Positions 1 through 9,608 are shown, numbered from the stretch's first letter. The stretch is DNA of 64,000 bases from Candidatus Bipolaricaulota bacterium (GCA_028278555.1 JANQEA010000036.1:27921-91920); one strand, 5' to 3'. Translations and numbers: made by a program. The notes: a model not told the origin generated them from the sequence alone.

Positions 1-1565
1 CGCCGGGATTCGTGACGCTGTCCCCCGATGACGTGAAGGCCTCCGAGGTCGGCGACCCCATCTCCGAGCTTGATGTCGGTCCCGCGACCGGCCATGTTCG
101 TCGCGACGGTGATTGCGCTGTGCTGCCCGGCGTCGGCGACGATCTCGGCTTCCTGTTCGTGGTACTTGGCGTTGAGAACGTGGTGAGGGAGTTTCCGCGC
201 CTTGAGGAGCGCGGCGAGGCGCTCCGACTTCTCGATCGAGTTGGTCCCGATCAGCACTGGGCGCCCCTGCTCGTGAAGCGTCGCGACCTCGTCGGCGATC
301 GCATTGAACGCCGCCTTCTGGGTCCGAAAGATCCGGTCGGGGAGCGCTTCGCGCCGGAGCGTGCGGTTGGTCGGGACGACCAGGACCGGGAGGGCGTAGA
401 TCTGCTTGAACTCGTCTTCCTCCGTCTTCGCGGTGCCGGTCATGCCGCACAGCCCTCGATAGAGCTGGAAGTAGTGCTGGAGGGTGATCTGCGCCAGGGT
501 CTGCGTCTCCCGCTGGATCCGCAGCCCCTCTTTTGCTTCGAGTGCCTGATGGAGTCCGTCCGAGTAGCGGCGATCTGGCATCAGGCGACCGGTGAAATCA
601 TCGACGATCATCACACGACCGTCCTTGACGATGTAGTGCTGCTCCTTGTGGAAGAGATGGAGGGCGCGAAGGGCCGTCTCGATGTGGTGAAGCGTCTCCG
701 TCTGCTCTGGCGAGAACAGGTTCTCGATCGACAGAGCCTGCTCCGCCTTGTGGATGCCGGCGTCGGTCAACGTCAATCGACGGGATTCCTCGTCGATCTC
801 GAAATCGATATCCTCCCGAAATCGGCGGGAGAGGCTGGCGAACTTCCGATACCGATCGAGCGCCTCCGCCGCCGAGCCGGAGATGATCAACGGCGTCCGG
901 GCCTCGTCGACGAGGATGTTGTCGATCTCGTCGACAATCGCGAAATCGAGTGGCCCTTGGACCTTCCGGTCGTGCGTGAGGACCATGTTGTCGCGGAGGT
1001 AATCGAACCCGAACTGGTTGTTCGTCCCGTACGTGATATCGGCCGCGTAGGCCGTCTTCCGATCGGCCGGATCCATGCCGTCTTGCAGGAGGCCGACGTT
1101 CAGGCCGAGGAACTCGTAGATTGGTCCCATCCATTCGCGATCGCGCCGCGCGAGGTAGTCGTTGACCGTGACGACGTGGACCTTCCCGACGAACGCGTTC
1201 AGGGTGGCGGGCAGGGTTGCGACAAGCGTCTTCCCCTCGCCGGTCTGCATCTCGGCGATCCGACGATCGTCGAGCGCAAGGGCGCCGACGATCTGAACGT
1301 CGAACGGTCGCATCGCGACCGTCCGCTCGGCGACTTCGCGGACGAGCGCGTAGACTTCGACGCGGGCGTCTTGTCTCGATGTGCCGTCGCGGAGCCGGTG
1401 TAGCACAGCATCGGCCCGCTCTCGGAGTCCGTCGTCCGACAGAGACTTCACTTCGTCGGCAAGCGCATTGACCGCCTGAAGCTCCTTCTCGTAGCGCTTC
1501 AGCTGCTGCGTATTCGTCTGACCGAGCATGTAGTCGACGGCGTGGCGGATCGTCTCAATGGCCAT
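1..1565 (-). CDS. secA: Protein translocase ATPase SecA (5' part; runs off the window)
   Basis: ATP-driven motor that pushes preproteins through SecYEG at the cytoplasmic membrane. The window holds the first 521 residues of a protein normally of 850-1000, so the helical scaffold/wing and C-terminal part lie outside. Visible features are the N-terminal segment MAIETIRHAVDYMLGQTN, the Walker A motif MQTGEGKT, the DEAD-like Walker B DEVDNILVDEARTPLIISG, the substrate-binding crosslinking region, and NBD2 motifs ending in GGQRHESR, the equivalent of the family's GTERHESRR. The ATG follows a GGAGG-like site. The gene is read leftwards and is separated by about 370 bases from the next upstream gene. 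The family assignment is certain; completeness cannot be judged. Confidence 0.97.
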   Translation of the reverse strand, partial: MAIETIRHAVDYMLGQTNTQQLKRYEKELQAVNALADEVKSLSDDGLRERADAVLHRLRDGTSRQDARVEVYALVREVAERTVAMRPFDVQIVGALALDDRRIAEMQTGEGKTLVATLPATLNAFVGKVHVVTVNDYLARRDREWMGPIYEFLGLNVGLLQDGMDPADRKTAYAADITYGTNNQFGFDYLRDNMVLTHDRKVQGPLDFAIVDEIDNILVDEARTPLIISGSAAEALDRYRKFASLSRRFREDIDFEIDEESRRLTLTDAGIHKAEQALSIENLFSPEQTETLHHIETALRALHLFHKEQHYIVKDGRVMIVDDFTGRLMPDRRYSDGLHQALEAKEGLRIQRETQTLAQITLQHYFQLYRGLCGMTGTAKTEEDEFKQIYALPVLVVPTNRTLRREALPDRIFRTQKAAFNAIADEVATLHEQGRPVLIGTNSIEKSERLAALLKARKLPHHVLNAKYHEQEAEIVADAGQHSAITVATNMAGRGTDIKLGDGVADLGGLHVIGGQRHESR

Positions 1566-1581
1566 GGAGGATCACGCGGTC

Positions 1582-1609
1582 AGTATAGGGGCGGGCTCTC
1601 TTCTCGCAA
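1582..1609 (-). promoter_or_regulatory. Promoter of secA
   Basis: On the minus strand, TTGCGA is followed after 16 bases by TATACT, 17 bases before the secA start codon. An 8-bp perfect inverted repeat CTTCTCGC/GCGAGAAG (1600-1625) overlaps the -35 element and could be an operator. Confidence 0.5.
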
Positions 1610-1653
1610 GGCACGTGGCGAGAAGTCGTATTGACATCTAGCTAGCGGATATC

Positions 1654-1900
1654 TTCTCTCCTGTTGCTTCGGCTCTGCGAGCCTCGCAATAGCGCCGGCG
1701 CACTCTGCAACTCCAAGACGGCGGGAAGCCGGCAATCCTCGATGCCTCAGCGAGAACGGGGTTCAGGCTGCTGTTTCGGCGCAACGCGCCTCACAGTAGG
1801 AGTCTGCTTCCTCCGGCGAGGAATCGGGAAGCACCTTTGGAAGGTAACTCGGGAATTGGTTCTCTCCTATTGCTCGGCGCTGCACGACTCGCAATGGCGG
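1654..1900. repeat. Pair of imperfect direct repeats, each hairpin-forming, between secA and the ligase gene
   Basis: About 41 bases at 1654-1694 recur at 1860-1899 with roughly 80 percent identity (TTCTCTCCTRTTGC at the start, ACTCGCAAT or CCTCGCAAT towards the end). Each copy can fold on CTRTTG/CAATRG. I see no convincing gene in 1626-1934; the open frame across it has neither ribosome-binding site nor family resemblance. The arrangement may be a REP-like or decayed mobile element. Confidence 0.4.
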
Positions 1901-1934
1901 CTGCCTGTGATTCAGTGTGAACCCAGTCGACTCT

Positions 1935-4058
1935 CTAGGGCAGCGAAGACGATGGGAGGCTCGCCAGCTTCTGGCGGAGGGTCTCCCGGGCCTGCTGGAG
2001 CTGCTCGATTTCGACCCGTAGTCGCCCGTACTCCTCGGCTGTGATGCGCTGCTTCTTCGTCTCCAAGGTCTCTTCGGCCGACTTCAGTTTGGTCTCGACG
2101 ACCTCGAGACCCGCCTCGTAGGTCTGCCGAGCGTTGACCGGCATGCCACGAACCTCGTAGACGGAACCGAGTCCAACGTATGTCGGTTCGAACAACGGCG
2201 CGTCGAGAATCAGCTGTTCGAGCAGGGCGGTCGCTGCTATGGGATCGCCGGTCTGTGCGAGGATGATCGCCTCAAGGTAACGGGCCCTCAGGCTGATTTC
2301 CTCCTTGGGATGGGTCGCGAGCAGCAGGGCGACGACCTCTTGCGCGCGGTCGAACTGGCGCGCGTTGGCGGCCAGATTCGCGTAGCTCAGATAGACCGTC
2401 TCATCGGTGAAGCGGGTGAAGCACTTCTCCAGGTTCTCCTGTGCGCCCTCGAGATCATCCAAGCGGATCTGCGTTGTCGCGAGGTGGTAGTAGGTCTGCC
2501 GAGGAGCGAAGTCGAGTCGAAGACTCCGCTCGAAGAGGGCGCGAGCCCCGTAGGGGTTGCCGAACTGCGCTTGCTCGATCCCCTCAGTCATCAGCAGATT
2601 GGCCGCGAGGTCGCGCCCCGCGACGATCGATACGATCAACCCGACGACGACGAGCCCTGCGAGGGTGGTCTTCAGCTTCCATCCGGTCAGTGTCACGATG
2701 AAGCGGTCGGTATCCCCATAGACGCGGGAGAAGATCAGACCGCCGACGAGAACGAGAACGAGGCTCGATGCCGGGAGGTGAGCAGGGAAACTGACGAGGG
2801 CATGGACCAGAAACGCAACGATCCCACAGGCGAAGAAGAGGAGATCGAGCCGGTTCTCCTCATCGTTTCGCCGGAGCTGCCTCCAGAGTGAGGCGATGAG
2901 AACTGCGAGGAACGATGCGAGGGCGAGGACTCCGAGGATCCCGAGCTCGGCGAGAACCTGAACGTACTCGTTGTGGGCCTGTGCTGCGCGATCGATGTGG
3001 AAGTCGTACGCTTCTCCGCGAGGCGTCGCGAGGAACTCCGCCTTGTAAGGGAGGAAGTTCAGTTTGTAGTTGCCGAGTCCGACGCCAACGATGGGGTGGT
3101 CGACGAACATCTCCCAGCCGATCCACCAGTCCCAGGAGCGAACGGCTCCGGCATTCCTCTCCCACATCCGGACGATCCACGACTTGCCGTCCTGTGAAAG
3201 CCCGACGACCGAGTTGAGCGGGCCGGACGGTGCCTCGATCAGAAAGGTCAACACCAGGGTGCCGATGAGGATCAGCAACCAAAGGCGGTTCCGTCGGATC
3301 GGCGCGATTGGGCGGAAGATTGCCAGTCCGACCAGGAATGCCACGGCGGCAAGAATGAGCGCGATGGCCGCCCCCGCCTGCTGAACGAGGAGGACCATCC
3401 CGAAGTTGAACGCGATGAGCAGGATCGAGACGAGCTTCAGCCAGCCGGAGCGAAGCCGGACGACGAGCACGAAGGCGGGAATGAGCAAGTAGGCGAGGAA
3501 ACCACCGAGGTAGTTCTGGTTCCCCAACGTGGAGATGATGTTGGTCAGTCCCCGTCCGCCAGTCGGGCCGCGCATCACGCCCAGGTACTGGAGCATCCCG
3601 TAGAGCGCCGCGAGGAAGCCGGAGACCAAGATCGCAAACAGGAGGAGATTGACGTCTCGCCGGTCGCGGACCGTGTTGGCAATCAGCAACATCAGCAGCG
3701 CGAAGTAGACGACGAGCATGAGGCTCTGCACGACGACACGTCCGTTGGTCGCCTGGAGCAGCGAGAAGAGGGAGACGACCACGAGGGCGAGGATCGGAAG
3801 CGTGATCCACGGGAGACGGATCGTCCACGCCTTCTTCTGCCATCCCGAGACTCCCCAGAGGGCGACAAGGATCGACACACCGATCAGCGCGACGATCGTC
3901 TTCCCGTAGCCGTACTCCGAGATCCCAGGCCAGATGAACAGGGGGAGGGCGAAGACGAGAACGAGTACGCCGTAGAAGACGACGCGATCGAGCTCGATCG
4001 ATCGGACGAACGATGTCGAAGCTTCCGGGGTCTTCGTGTTCGCACGTTTCTTTGCCAT
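1935..4058 (-). CDS. O-antigen ligase/polymerase-like membrane protein with C-terminal TPR region
   Basis: A polytopic membrane protein of 707 residues. The first 470 or so residues hold about a dozen hydrophobic helices. The loop with FHIDRAAQAHNEYVQVLAEL (residues about 345-365) is the Wzy_C/O-antigen-ligase signature, the periplasmic catalytic loop of the WaaL/Wzy/PglL fold. Residues about 490-645 are tetratricopeptide-like helical repeats, followed by a charged coiled coil (about 650-700). The family transfers or polymerises undecaprenyl-linked glycans on the outer face of the inner membrane; the acceptor here is unknown. The start codon is 11 bases after the stop of the oxidoreductase gene, so it is probably the last gene of the operon that begins near 10.5 kb. 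Protein O-glycosylation is an alternative role. Confidence 0.85.
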   Translation of the reverse strand: MAKKRANTKTPEASTSFVRSIELDRVVFYGVLVLVFALPLFIWPGISEYGYGKTIVALIGVSILVALWGVSGWQKKAWTIRLPWITLPILALVVVSLFSLLQATNGRVVVQSLMLVVYFALLMLLIANTVRDRRDVNLLLFAILVSGFLAALYGMLQYLGVMRGPTGGRGLTNIISTLGNQNYLGGFLAYLLIPAFVLVVRLRSGWLKLVSILLIAFNFGMVLLVQQAGAAIALILAAVAFLVGLAIFRPIAPIRRNRLWLLILIGTLVLTFLIEAPSGPLNSVVGLSQDGKSWIVRMWERNAGAVRSWDWWIGWEMFVDHPIVGVGLGNYKLNFLPYKAEFLATPRGEAYDFHIDRAAQAHNEYVQVLAELGILGVLALASFLAVLIASLWRQLRRNDEENRLDLLFFACGIVAFLVHALVSFPAHLPASSLVLVLVGGLIFSRVYGDTDRFIVTLTGWKLKTTLAGLVVVGLIVSIVAGRDLAANLLMTEGIEQAQFGNPYGARALFERSLRLDFAPRQTYYHLATTQIRLDDLEGAQENLEKCFTRFTDETVYLSYANLAANARQFDRAQEVVALLLATHPKEEISLRARYLEAIILAQTGDPIAATALLEQLILDAPLFEPTYVGLGSVYEVRGMPVNARQTYEAGLEVVETKLKSAEETLETKKQRITAEEYGRLRVEIEQLQQARETLRQKLASLPSSSLP

Positions 4059-4069
4059 GGTCGGCTCGA

Positions 4070-5290
4070 TTATAGGGAAGCCGGCGGAACCGACACAACG
4101 GAGGATCGATCGGGCAGATCAGCGATCTCTCGGTTCACCATCCGGGGGAGAAGACGGAGGATCTTCCCCCACAACAGGGGTTGGGTCGCCAGTTCATCGG
4201 GGAGCCGATGGAGTCGATCGATGTCGGCGTGCTCGGCGAGGAATGAGAGGAGGGCGGGATCGTCGCATGCTGCGATCGCCGCACTCAGCTCGCGATCGGA
4301 GAGCATTCCGGAGATTCTGCGGATTGCTCGTCCGAACGCGACTTCACGGCCGATTGCCGATCTCCACTCCGACTCATAGGCCGCCGCCGTGCCGTCTCGC
4401 GAAGGTTCAGAAAGGGCGACTTCGGCGGCGATCCGTCCCGCGATCCGGGCGCAGAGACTCCCCGGATAGAGTCCTCCGCCCGAGAGCGGCTTCACTTGTC
4501 CGGCCGCATCTCCGACGAGGAAGGTCGAGCCGACGGCCGAACGCGTCGTCGGGGAGACGGGGACCACGCCCCCGGATCGCGCGAGAACGCGACAGCTTCC
4601 GAACTCGGTCTCGAGGAGCCGATCGAGATACTCCGTCGGCTCGAGCGGGGGAGTGGCGCCCAATCCGACGCGGAGTCGATCCGATGCCTCGGGCACGGCC
4701 CACGCAAAGAAGCCGGGAGCGAAGCGATCACCGAGGAAAATCTCGACTCGATCTGTCGGAACGGATTGGGCCGTCTCGATGACGGCTTGCGCCGCTCGGA
4801 TGATGTTCTCGGGGTGAGGGAGGCCGAACCACTCTGCGACCCGGCTCGATGGTCCGTCGGCTCCGATGATCGCCGAGGCTGTTACGTCCTGCTGTCCATC
4901 CGCTCCGTCCAGGACGATCGAATCGTCCGACGCTGCGACCGCTTCCGTACCGAGACGCACCTCCACGCCGGCGGCACGGGCAAGATCGTGGAGTTCTCGT
5001 TCCAGCCGGATCCGATCGATCACGACGGCCTTCGAATGGTCGGCGGCGAGATCGAGTCTTTTTCCATCGGGAGCGTGGACGGTGATCCTCCGGATCTCGT
5101 GAAGCACGGAGTCCTTCGAGACGCCGAGCATGACCAGGGTTCGATGGCTGACCAGTCCCGTACAGCATGACACCCGGTCGATCGAATCGCGGCGGTCGAC
5201 GAGGAGGACCGAGGCCCCCGCTTCGGCGGCGCAACGTGCTGCAACGGTCCCGATCGGTCCCCCCCCGACGACGAGTACCTCGGCGTGCAC
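4070..5290 (-). CDS. Geranylgeranyl-reductase-family FAD oxidoreductase
   Basis: A flavoprotein of 406 residues. The N-terminal FAD-binding Rossmann motif is VVGGGPIGTVAARCAAEAG, residues 7-25. A second FAD motif VGDAAGQVKPLSGGGLYPGS (about residues 285-305) is characteristic of geranylgeranyl reductases and digeranylgeranylglycerophospholipid reductases. These enzymes saturate isoprenoid double bonds of quinones, chlorophyll or archaeal lipids; the substrate in this organism cannot be told from sequence. The GTG start is preceded by GAGGGAGGAAGG, which overlaps the end of gpsA, and no nearer ATG fits. It lies between gpsA and the ligase gene with gaps of 10 and 11 bases, so co-transcription is likely. 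The gpsA neighbour makes a lipid role attractive, but this is inference. Confidence 0.85.
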   Translation of the reverse strand: MHAEVLVVGGGPIGTVAARCAAEAGASVLLVDRRDSIDRVSCCTGLVSHRTLVMLGVSKDSVLHEIRRITVHAPDGKRLDLAADHSKAVVIDRIRLERELHDLARAAGVEVRLGTEAVAASDDSIVLDGADGQQDVTASAIIGADGPSSRVAEWFGLPHPENIIRAAQAVIETAQSVPTDRVEIFLGDRFAPGFFAWAVPEASDRLRVGLGATPPLEPTEYLDRLLETEFGSCRVLARSGGVVPVSPTTRSAVGSTFLVGDAAGQVKPLSGGGLYPGSLCARIAGRIAAEVALSEPSRDGTAAAYESEWRSAIGREVAFGRAIRRISGMLSDRELSAAIAACDDPALLSFLAEHADIDRLHRLPDELATQPLLWGKILRLLPRMVNREIADLPDRSSVVSVPPASL

Positions 5291-5300
5291 CCTTCCTCCC

Positions 5301-6293
5301 TCAGATCCCTTCCCGTTTCGGCGTGCGCGTCATGATCTCCTCGACCAGTGAGAGCGGATCGGCCTCGCCACGGAGAAGGCGATAGACTGCCTCGGTGATC
5401 GGCATCTCGATCTCCTGATCCCGGGCGATCTCGTAGACGTTCGTCGTCGCGTGAACCCCCTCAGCGACCATGTCCATCCCCTCGAGGATCTGTTCGAGCG
5501 ATTCCCCACGGCCGAGTCGGCTCCCGACATATCGGTTGCGACTGTGCTGGCTCGTACAGGTGGCGACGAGATCCCCGAGTCCGGAGAGTCCGAAGAACGT
5601 CGCTTGGGAGACTCCGAACGTGCGGCCGAAGCGGACCATCTCCGCGAGCCCTCGAGTGATCAGCGCCGCGCGGCTGTTGTCGCCGAACCCAAGCCCGTCG
5701 GAGACCCCGGTTGCCAGGGCGATCACGTTCTTGACCGTGGCACAGAGCTCGACCCCGCGAATATCCTCGGAGAGGTAGACGCGGAAGCGCGGGGTCGCAA
5801 TCTCCCGTTGGAGTCGCTGTCCGAGTTCGAGGTCCCGTCCGGCGAGGACGACGGCGGTCGGCACGTCCCTTCCGACCTCCTCGGCGTGGCTCGGGCCGGA
5901 GAGAGTGAACGCCGCGGTCTTCGGGAACCGATCGAGAATCAGCTCCGACATCGTGCGACGCGTGGTCGGGTCGAGCCCCTTGGCGAGGTTGATCATCACC
6001 GAAGGTGTCGATCCGTACTGCGCCAGCCGATCGAGCATGCCGGCCATGGCAAAGGATGGCGGCGCGAGGAAGAGGGCCTCCACGTCAAGGGTCTCTCGGA
6101 GTGCGTCGGTGGTTGTCAGGTCCTCCGTCGGGAGTGTCACGCCCGGAAGGAACTGTGCGTTCTCGCGTTTCGACGCGATCTCCTCGGGGAGGCCGGGCTC
6201 CCGCGCCCAGAGCAGCGTCTCGTGGCCTGCCTTTGCGAGAAGCCGTGCGACGGCCGTCCCCCAGCCCCCGGCTCCGACGACCGCGAGCCTCAT
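5301..6293 (-). CDS. gpsA: Glycerol-3-phosphate dehydrogenase [NAD(P)+]
   Basis: Reduces dihydroxyacetone phosphate to sn-glycerol 3-phosphate, the backbone of phospholipids, in the cytoplasm. The 330-residue product has the usual family length. The N-terminal dinucleotide fold is AVVGAGGWGTAVARLLAKAG. The substrate-domain motifs include NLAKGLDP, SGPSHAEEV, the catalytic lysine stretch CATVKNVIALATGV, and NSRAALITRGLAEM. I chose the ATG at 6293 because it overlaps the protease stop codon as ATGA, the pattern of translational coupling; an upstream in-frame extension to 6359 lies inside the protease gene. Operon with ctp upstream and the reductase downstream. Confidence 0.95.
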   Translation of the reverse strand: MRLAVVGAGGWGTAVARLLAKAGHETLLWAREPGLPEEIASKRENAQFLPGVTLPTEDLTTTDALRETLDVEALFLAPPSFAMAGMLDRLAQYGSTPSVMINLAKGLDPTTRRTMSELILDRFPKTAAFTLSGPSHAEEVGRDVPTAVVLAGRDLELGQRLQREIATPRFRVYLSEDIRGVELCATVKNVIALATGVSDGLGFGDNSRAALITRGLAEMVRFGRTFGVSQATFFGLSGLGDLVATCTSQHSRNRYVGSRLGRGESLEQILEGMDMVAEGVHATTNVYEIARDQEIEMPITEAVYRLLRGEADPLSLVEEIMTRTPKREGI

Positions 6294-7468
6294 GGAGCCT
6301 GTGCGGTCTCCGCGTCGAGATCGATCGGCATCGTGACGCCGGCATGCGCTTCGATCCACGCGATCGCGACGTCGATCGGATCCTGCTCCTCCTCGACGAG
6401 GATATCCGGCGTCAGACCGATCTCGTTCACCACGGTCCCGTTGGGAGTGAAGTACTCGCCGGCGGTGATCTTCAACGCCGAGCCGTCGGGAAACTCGATC
6501 AGCGATTGAAAAACGCCCTTGCCGAACGACTGCTCGCCGATGAGGATCCCCATGTTGTTGTCGCGGATCGCGCCGGCGGTGATCTCCGACGCACTGGCGG
6601 TCCCCCGGTTGATCAGGACGGCCAGCGGGAAGTTCGGGATCTTGTTTCCGCGGGCGTAGTACTTCTTCTCGTCGCTCAGTCGATCCTGGGTAATCAACAG
6701 GACCCCGTCGTCGACGAAGCGGCTCGAGACGGAAATCGACTCGTTCAGCAGCCCGCCGGGGTTGTTTCTCAGGTCGAGGATTAGCCCGGTGAGACCGTCG
6801 AGGTCGAACGACGAGAGGGCGAGGTCGAGTTCCGACGTCGTGTCCTGCTCGAACCGGTAGAGGCGGATGTAGCCGATCCGTCCGTCGGCCCGAAGCTCGC
6901 TCTTGACCGGGACGATGACGATCGTGTCGCGGACGATCGGGATGTCCTCGATCAGGCCGTCGTCATGCCGGACCGTCAGCGTCACGGTCGTGCCGATCTC
7001 GCCGCGGATCCGAAGCGCCGCCTCGGTGAGCGTCATCCCCTCGGTCGATTCGCCGTCGATCCCGAGGATCTGGTCCCCGGCTCGGACACCCGCCCTTTCG
7101 GCCGGCGTGCCGACGAGCGGCGTGATCACGGTGATCACGTTGTCGACGATCGACAGCTCGATCCCGACGCCGCTGAACTCCCCTTCGAGGCTTTCATCGA
7201 AGCGCTGCCGATCCTCCGGATCGAGGAACTCGCTGTAGGGGTCCTCCAGATGCTGGACGACGCCCTTCATCGCGCCATAGAGCGCCTTCTGATCGTCGAT
7301 CCGCTCTGGCTGATAGAAGTAGCTGCGAATGTACTGGTAGATTTGATAGACAGGTGCGAACAGCTCGTCGTTCGCCTCCTGAACGCCACCGACCCCGAGG
7401 GCGAGGACGAGGAGGATCGACGGGATCAGCACGGCCAGGCCTTTTCTCCACATTCTCCGGTTAGGCAT
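6290..7468 (-). CDS. C-terminal processing peptidase, S41 family (PDZ protease)
   Basis: An exported serine protease that trims C-termini of envelope proteins. The 392-residue product has an N-terminal membrane anchor (residues about 9-28), a PDZ domain around residues 95-180 with the typical PAERAGVRAGDQILGIDG, and the S41 catalytic core. The nucleophile lies in GTASASE (about residue 292) and the general-base lysine in QSFGKGVFQ (about residue 317), the Ser-Lys dyad of the CtpA/Tsp class. The ATG at 7468 sits five bases after GGGGTG; an in-frame GTG at 7477 would overlap that ribosome-binding site, so I prefer the ATG. It is 54 bases downstream of ahcY and overlaps gpsA by four bases. Confidence 0.92.
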   Translation of the reverse strand: MPNRRMWRKGLAVLIPSILLVLALGVGGVQEANDELFAPVYQIYQYIRSYFYQPERIDDQKALYGAMKGVVQHLEDPYSEFLDPEDRQRFDESLEGEFSGVGIELSIVDNVITVITPLVGTPAERAGVRAGDQILGIDGESTEGMTLTEAALRIRGEIGTTVTLTVRHDDGLIEDIPIVRDTIVIVPVKSELRADGRIGYIRLYRFEQDTTSELDLALSSFDLDGLTGLILDLRNNPGGLLNESISVSSRFVDDGVLLITQDRLSDEKKYYARGNKIPNFPLAVLINRGTASASEITAGAIRDNNMGILIGEQSFGKGVFQSLIEFPDGSALKITAGEYFTPNGTVVNEIGLTPDILVEEEQDPIDVAIAWIEAHAGVTMPIDLDAETAQAP

Positions 7469-7522
7469 TCGTTTCACCCCTACGGCTCGGATTGTACCGG
7501 ACCGCTTGTGTGATATCCGTGA

Positions 7523-8743
7523 TCAGGCGGCGTCGAGACCGAGGTACTCGCGTTGCGCTGCCGTGAGCGAATCGGTGGCGACGCCGAGCGTTTCGAGCTT
7601 CAATCGAGCGACCTGCTCGTCGATCTCGGACGGAACGGGATAGACGTCGGCCGGCAGCGGCGCCCGGTCGAGCAGGTGTCGGAGGGTCAGAGCTTGGATG
7701 GCGAACGAGAGGTCCATGATCTCTACCGGGTGCCCGTCGCCGAGCGCCAGGTTGACGAGCCGCCCCTCGCCGAGCAGGTAGAAGCGACGGCCGTCGTCGA
7801 GCTCGTATTCCTCGACGCCCTCGCGAACCGCCCTCTGCGAGCGGGCGATCTCGGCGAGCGTCTCCGGCCGGACCTCGACGTTGAAGTGTCCCGCGTTGGC
7901 GAGGACGAGTCCGTCCTTCGCGGCCCGGAGCGCCGCTTCGGGAACGGCGTCGGCACATCCGGTGGCGGTGATGATCAGGTCCGCCGTCCGCGTCGCTTCG
8001 GCGATCGGGGCGACGGAGAACCCCTCCATCCAGGCTTCGAGCGCGCGGATCGGATTGACTTCGCAGACGGTGACGCGGGCGCCGAGGCCGCTGGCACGCT
8101 GGGCGATCCCACGGCCGCACCAACCGTATCCGACGACCACGACGGTCTTCCCGGCGATCAGGAGGTTTGTCGAGCGGAAGATCCCGTCCCAGACCGATTG
8201 CCCGGTTCCGTACCGATTGTCGAACAGGGACTTCATCTTCGCATCGTTGACCGCGAACATCGGGAACAGAAGCCGATTCTCCTTCGCCATGATTCGGAGG
8301 CGGCCTACGCCTGTCGTCGTCTCCTCGCACCCGCCGATCACGTTCTCCTGTGGATCCTCGTGGAGGAGATGGACGAGGTCACCGCCGTCGTCGAGGATCA
8401 GATCCGGGCGGCAGGCGAGGGTGCGCCGGAGGTCCTCGGTGTACTCCTTGGCGGAAGCGCCGTGCTTCGCGTGGACGGTGATCCGGTCCTCCTCGGCGAG
8501 TGCAACGGCGATGTCGTCTTGCGTCGAAAGGGGATTGCTCCCGGTCACCCAGACCTCGGCCCCACCGTCGCGGAGGAAGATCGCCAGACAGGCCGTCTTC
8601 GCTTCGAGATGAATGCTCATCGAGATCCGCCTGTCGGCGAACGGCCGCTCCTCCCGGAACGATGTCCGGAGTCGGTCAAGCAGGGGCATGTGGGCCGTCG
8701 CCCAGTCGATCTTCGAACGGCCGCGTTCAGGGTTTCCCGCCAT
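7523..8743 (-). CDS. ahcY: Adenosylhomocysteinase
   Basis: Hydrolyses S-adenosylhomocysteine to homocysteine and adenosine, removing the inhibitory product of methyl transfer; uses tightly bound NAD. The product is 406 residues, the short archaeal/thermophile form without the roughly 40-residue insertion of longer bacterial enzymes. Recognisable are the substrate-domain segments TGSNPLSTQDDIAVAL and DDGGDLVHLL, and the NAD-binding fold VVVGYGWCGRGIAQRASGLG (about residues 195-215). The C-terminus ends QREYLGLDAA rather than the KPxHYRY of the long forms. The ATG has GGAGG upstream, inside the 3' end of the EamA gene (17-base overlap). The adenosine product could be used by the kinase at 28222-28716. 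Confidence 0.95.
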   Translation of the reverse strand: MAGNPERGRSKIDWATAHMPLLDRLRTSFREERPFADRRISMSIHLEAKTACLAIFLRDGGAEVWVTGSNPLSTQDDIAVALAEEDRITVHAKHGASAKEYTEDLRRTLACRPDLILDDGGDLVHLLHEDPQENVIGGCEETTTGVGRLRIMAKENRLLFPMFAVNDAKMKSLFDNRYGTGQSVWDGIFRSTNLLIAGKTVVVVGYGWCGRGIAQRASGLGARVTVCEVNPIRALEAWMEGFSVAPIAEATRTADLIITATGCADAVPEAALRAAKDGLVLANAGHFNVEVRPETLAEIARSQRAVREGVEEYELDDGRRFYLLGEGRLVNLALGDGHPVEIMDLSFAIQALTLRHLLDRAPLPADVYPVPSEIDEQVARLKLETLGVATDSLTAAQREYLGLDAA

Positions 8744-9608
8744 GGTGGTCCTCCTCGCTCCGAAGGCTGAGGTAGATGCCGACGAGTATGATGGCCGCTC
8801 CGAGAAGGTTCAACCCGCCCGGGATCTCGCGGAAGAACGGGATGGCGAGGAGCGTCGATCCGATCGGCTCGCCGAGAACGAAGACGGAAACCCTCGTCGC
8901 CGCGAGTCGACGGAGCGCCCAATTGATCGTCGAATGTCCGAGGGCCTGCGGGACGAGCGCGAGCAGAACAAGGTAACCGTACGTACTCGGGGCGTAGCCG
9001 ATCACCGGGGTCCTCGTGACCGCGCAGAGGAGGAGGACGAGGACGGCCGCCGTCCCGTAGCTGACCGCCACGTACTCGGTGACGGAGACCGTCTGTCGGA
9101 CGCGACGCCCGATCAGGAAATAGACGGCGGCCATGATCCCGCCACCGAGGGCGAGGAGGTCGCCGCGGAGTGCGGTTCCGCCGAATCCGAAGTCGCCGAA
9201 CCCGATCAGCGCGCCTCCGGCGATGACGAGCACGATCCCTCCGATCAGCGCCCGAGAGAGTCGCTCGCGAAGGAAGACGATCGCTCCCAGGCCGACGAAG
9301 ATCGGATGGGTGGAGACGAACAAGACCGAGCTGGCGACCGTCGTCTGTTCGAGCGACGAGATCCAGAGGACGAAATGGGCGGCGAGCGCGACGCCGCTCA
9401 GGGCCGACAGGCCGAAACTCCGTCGGTCGATCGTGCGCGGCTTTCGGAGCAACGCCGGGGGGACGAGGACGAGAGCAGCAACGGTCAGCCTCCAGGCTGC
9501 GACGGCGAATGGAGAGGCCTCCCCGGCGAGCCTCGCGAAGATCGCGCCGAACGAGACGGCGACGATTCCGACAGCGATCCGTAGGTAGAGCCGACGATCC
9601 ACAGACAT
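8727..9608 (-). CDS. EamA/DMT-family transporter
   Basis: An inner-membrane permease of 293 residues with ten hydrophobic helices arranged as two EamA repeats (residues about 8-140 and 150-285). The second repeat carries the conserved stretch around ALGHSTINWALRRL and VFVLGEPIGSTLLA. Members export or import small metabolites such as amino acids or nucleotide sugars; the substrate is not predictable. The 3' end overlaps ahcY by 17 bases and the start lies six bases after the patatin stop, so all three are probably translated from one message. A link with methionine or purine metabolism through ahcY is speculative. Confidence 0.88.
   Translation of the reverse strand: MSVDRRLYLRIAVGIVAVSFGAIFARLAGEASPFAVAAWRLTVAALVLVPPALLRKPRTIDRRSFGLSALSGVALAAHFVLWISSLEQTTVASSVLFVSTHPIFVGLGAIVFLRERLSRALIGGIVLVIAGGALIGFGDFGFGGTALRGDLLALGGGIMAAVYFLIGRRVRQTVSVTEYVAVSYGTAAVLVLLLCAVTRTPVIGYAPSTYGYLVLLALVPQALGHSTINWALRRLAATRVSVFVLGEPIGSTLLAIPFFREIPGGLNLLGAAIILVGIYLSLRSEEDHHGGKP

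Noticed and set aside
1664..2044. 126-codon plus-strand frame between secA and the ligase gene
   Set aside because: Runs into the ligase gene, composition is unstructured, no ribosome-binding site.
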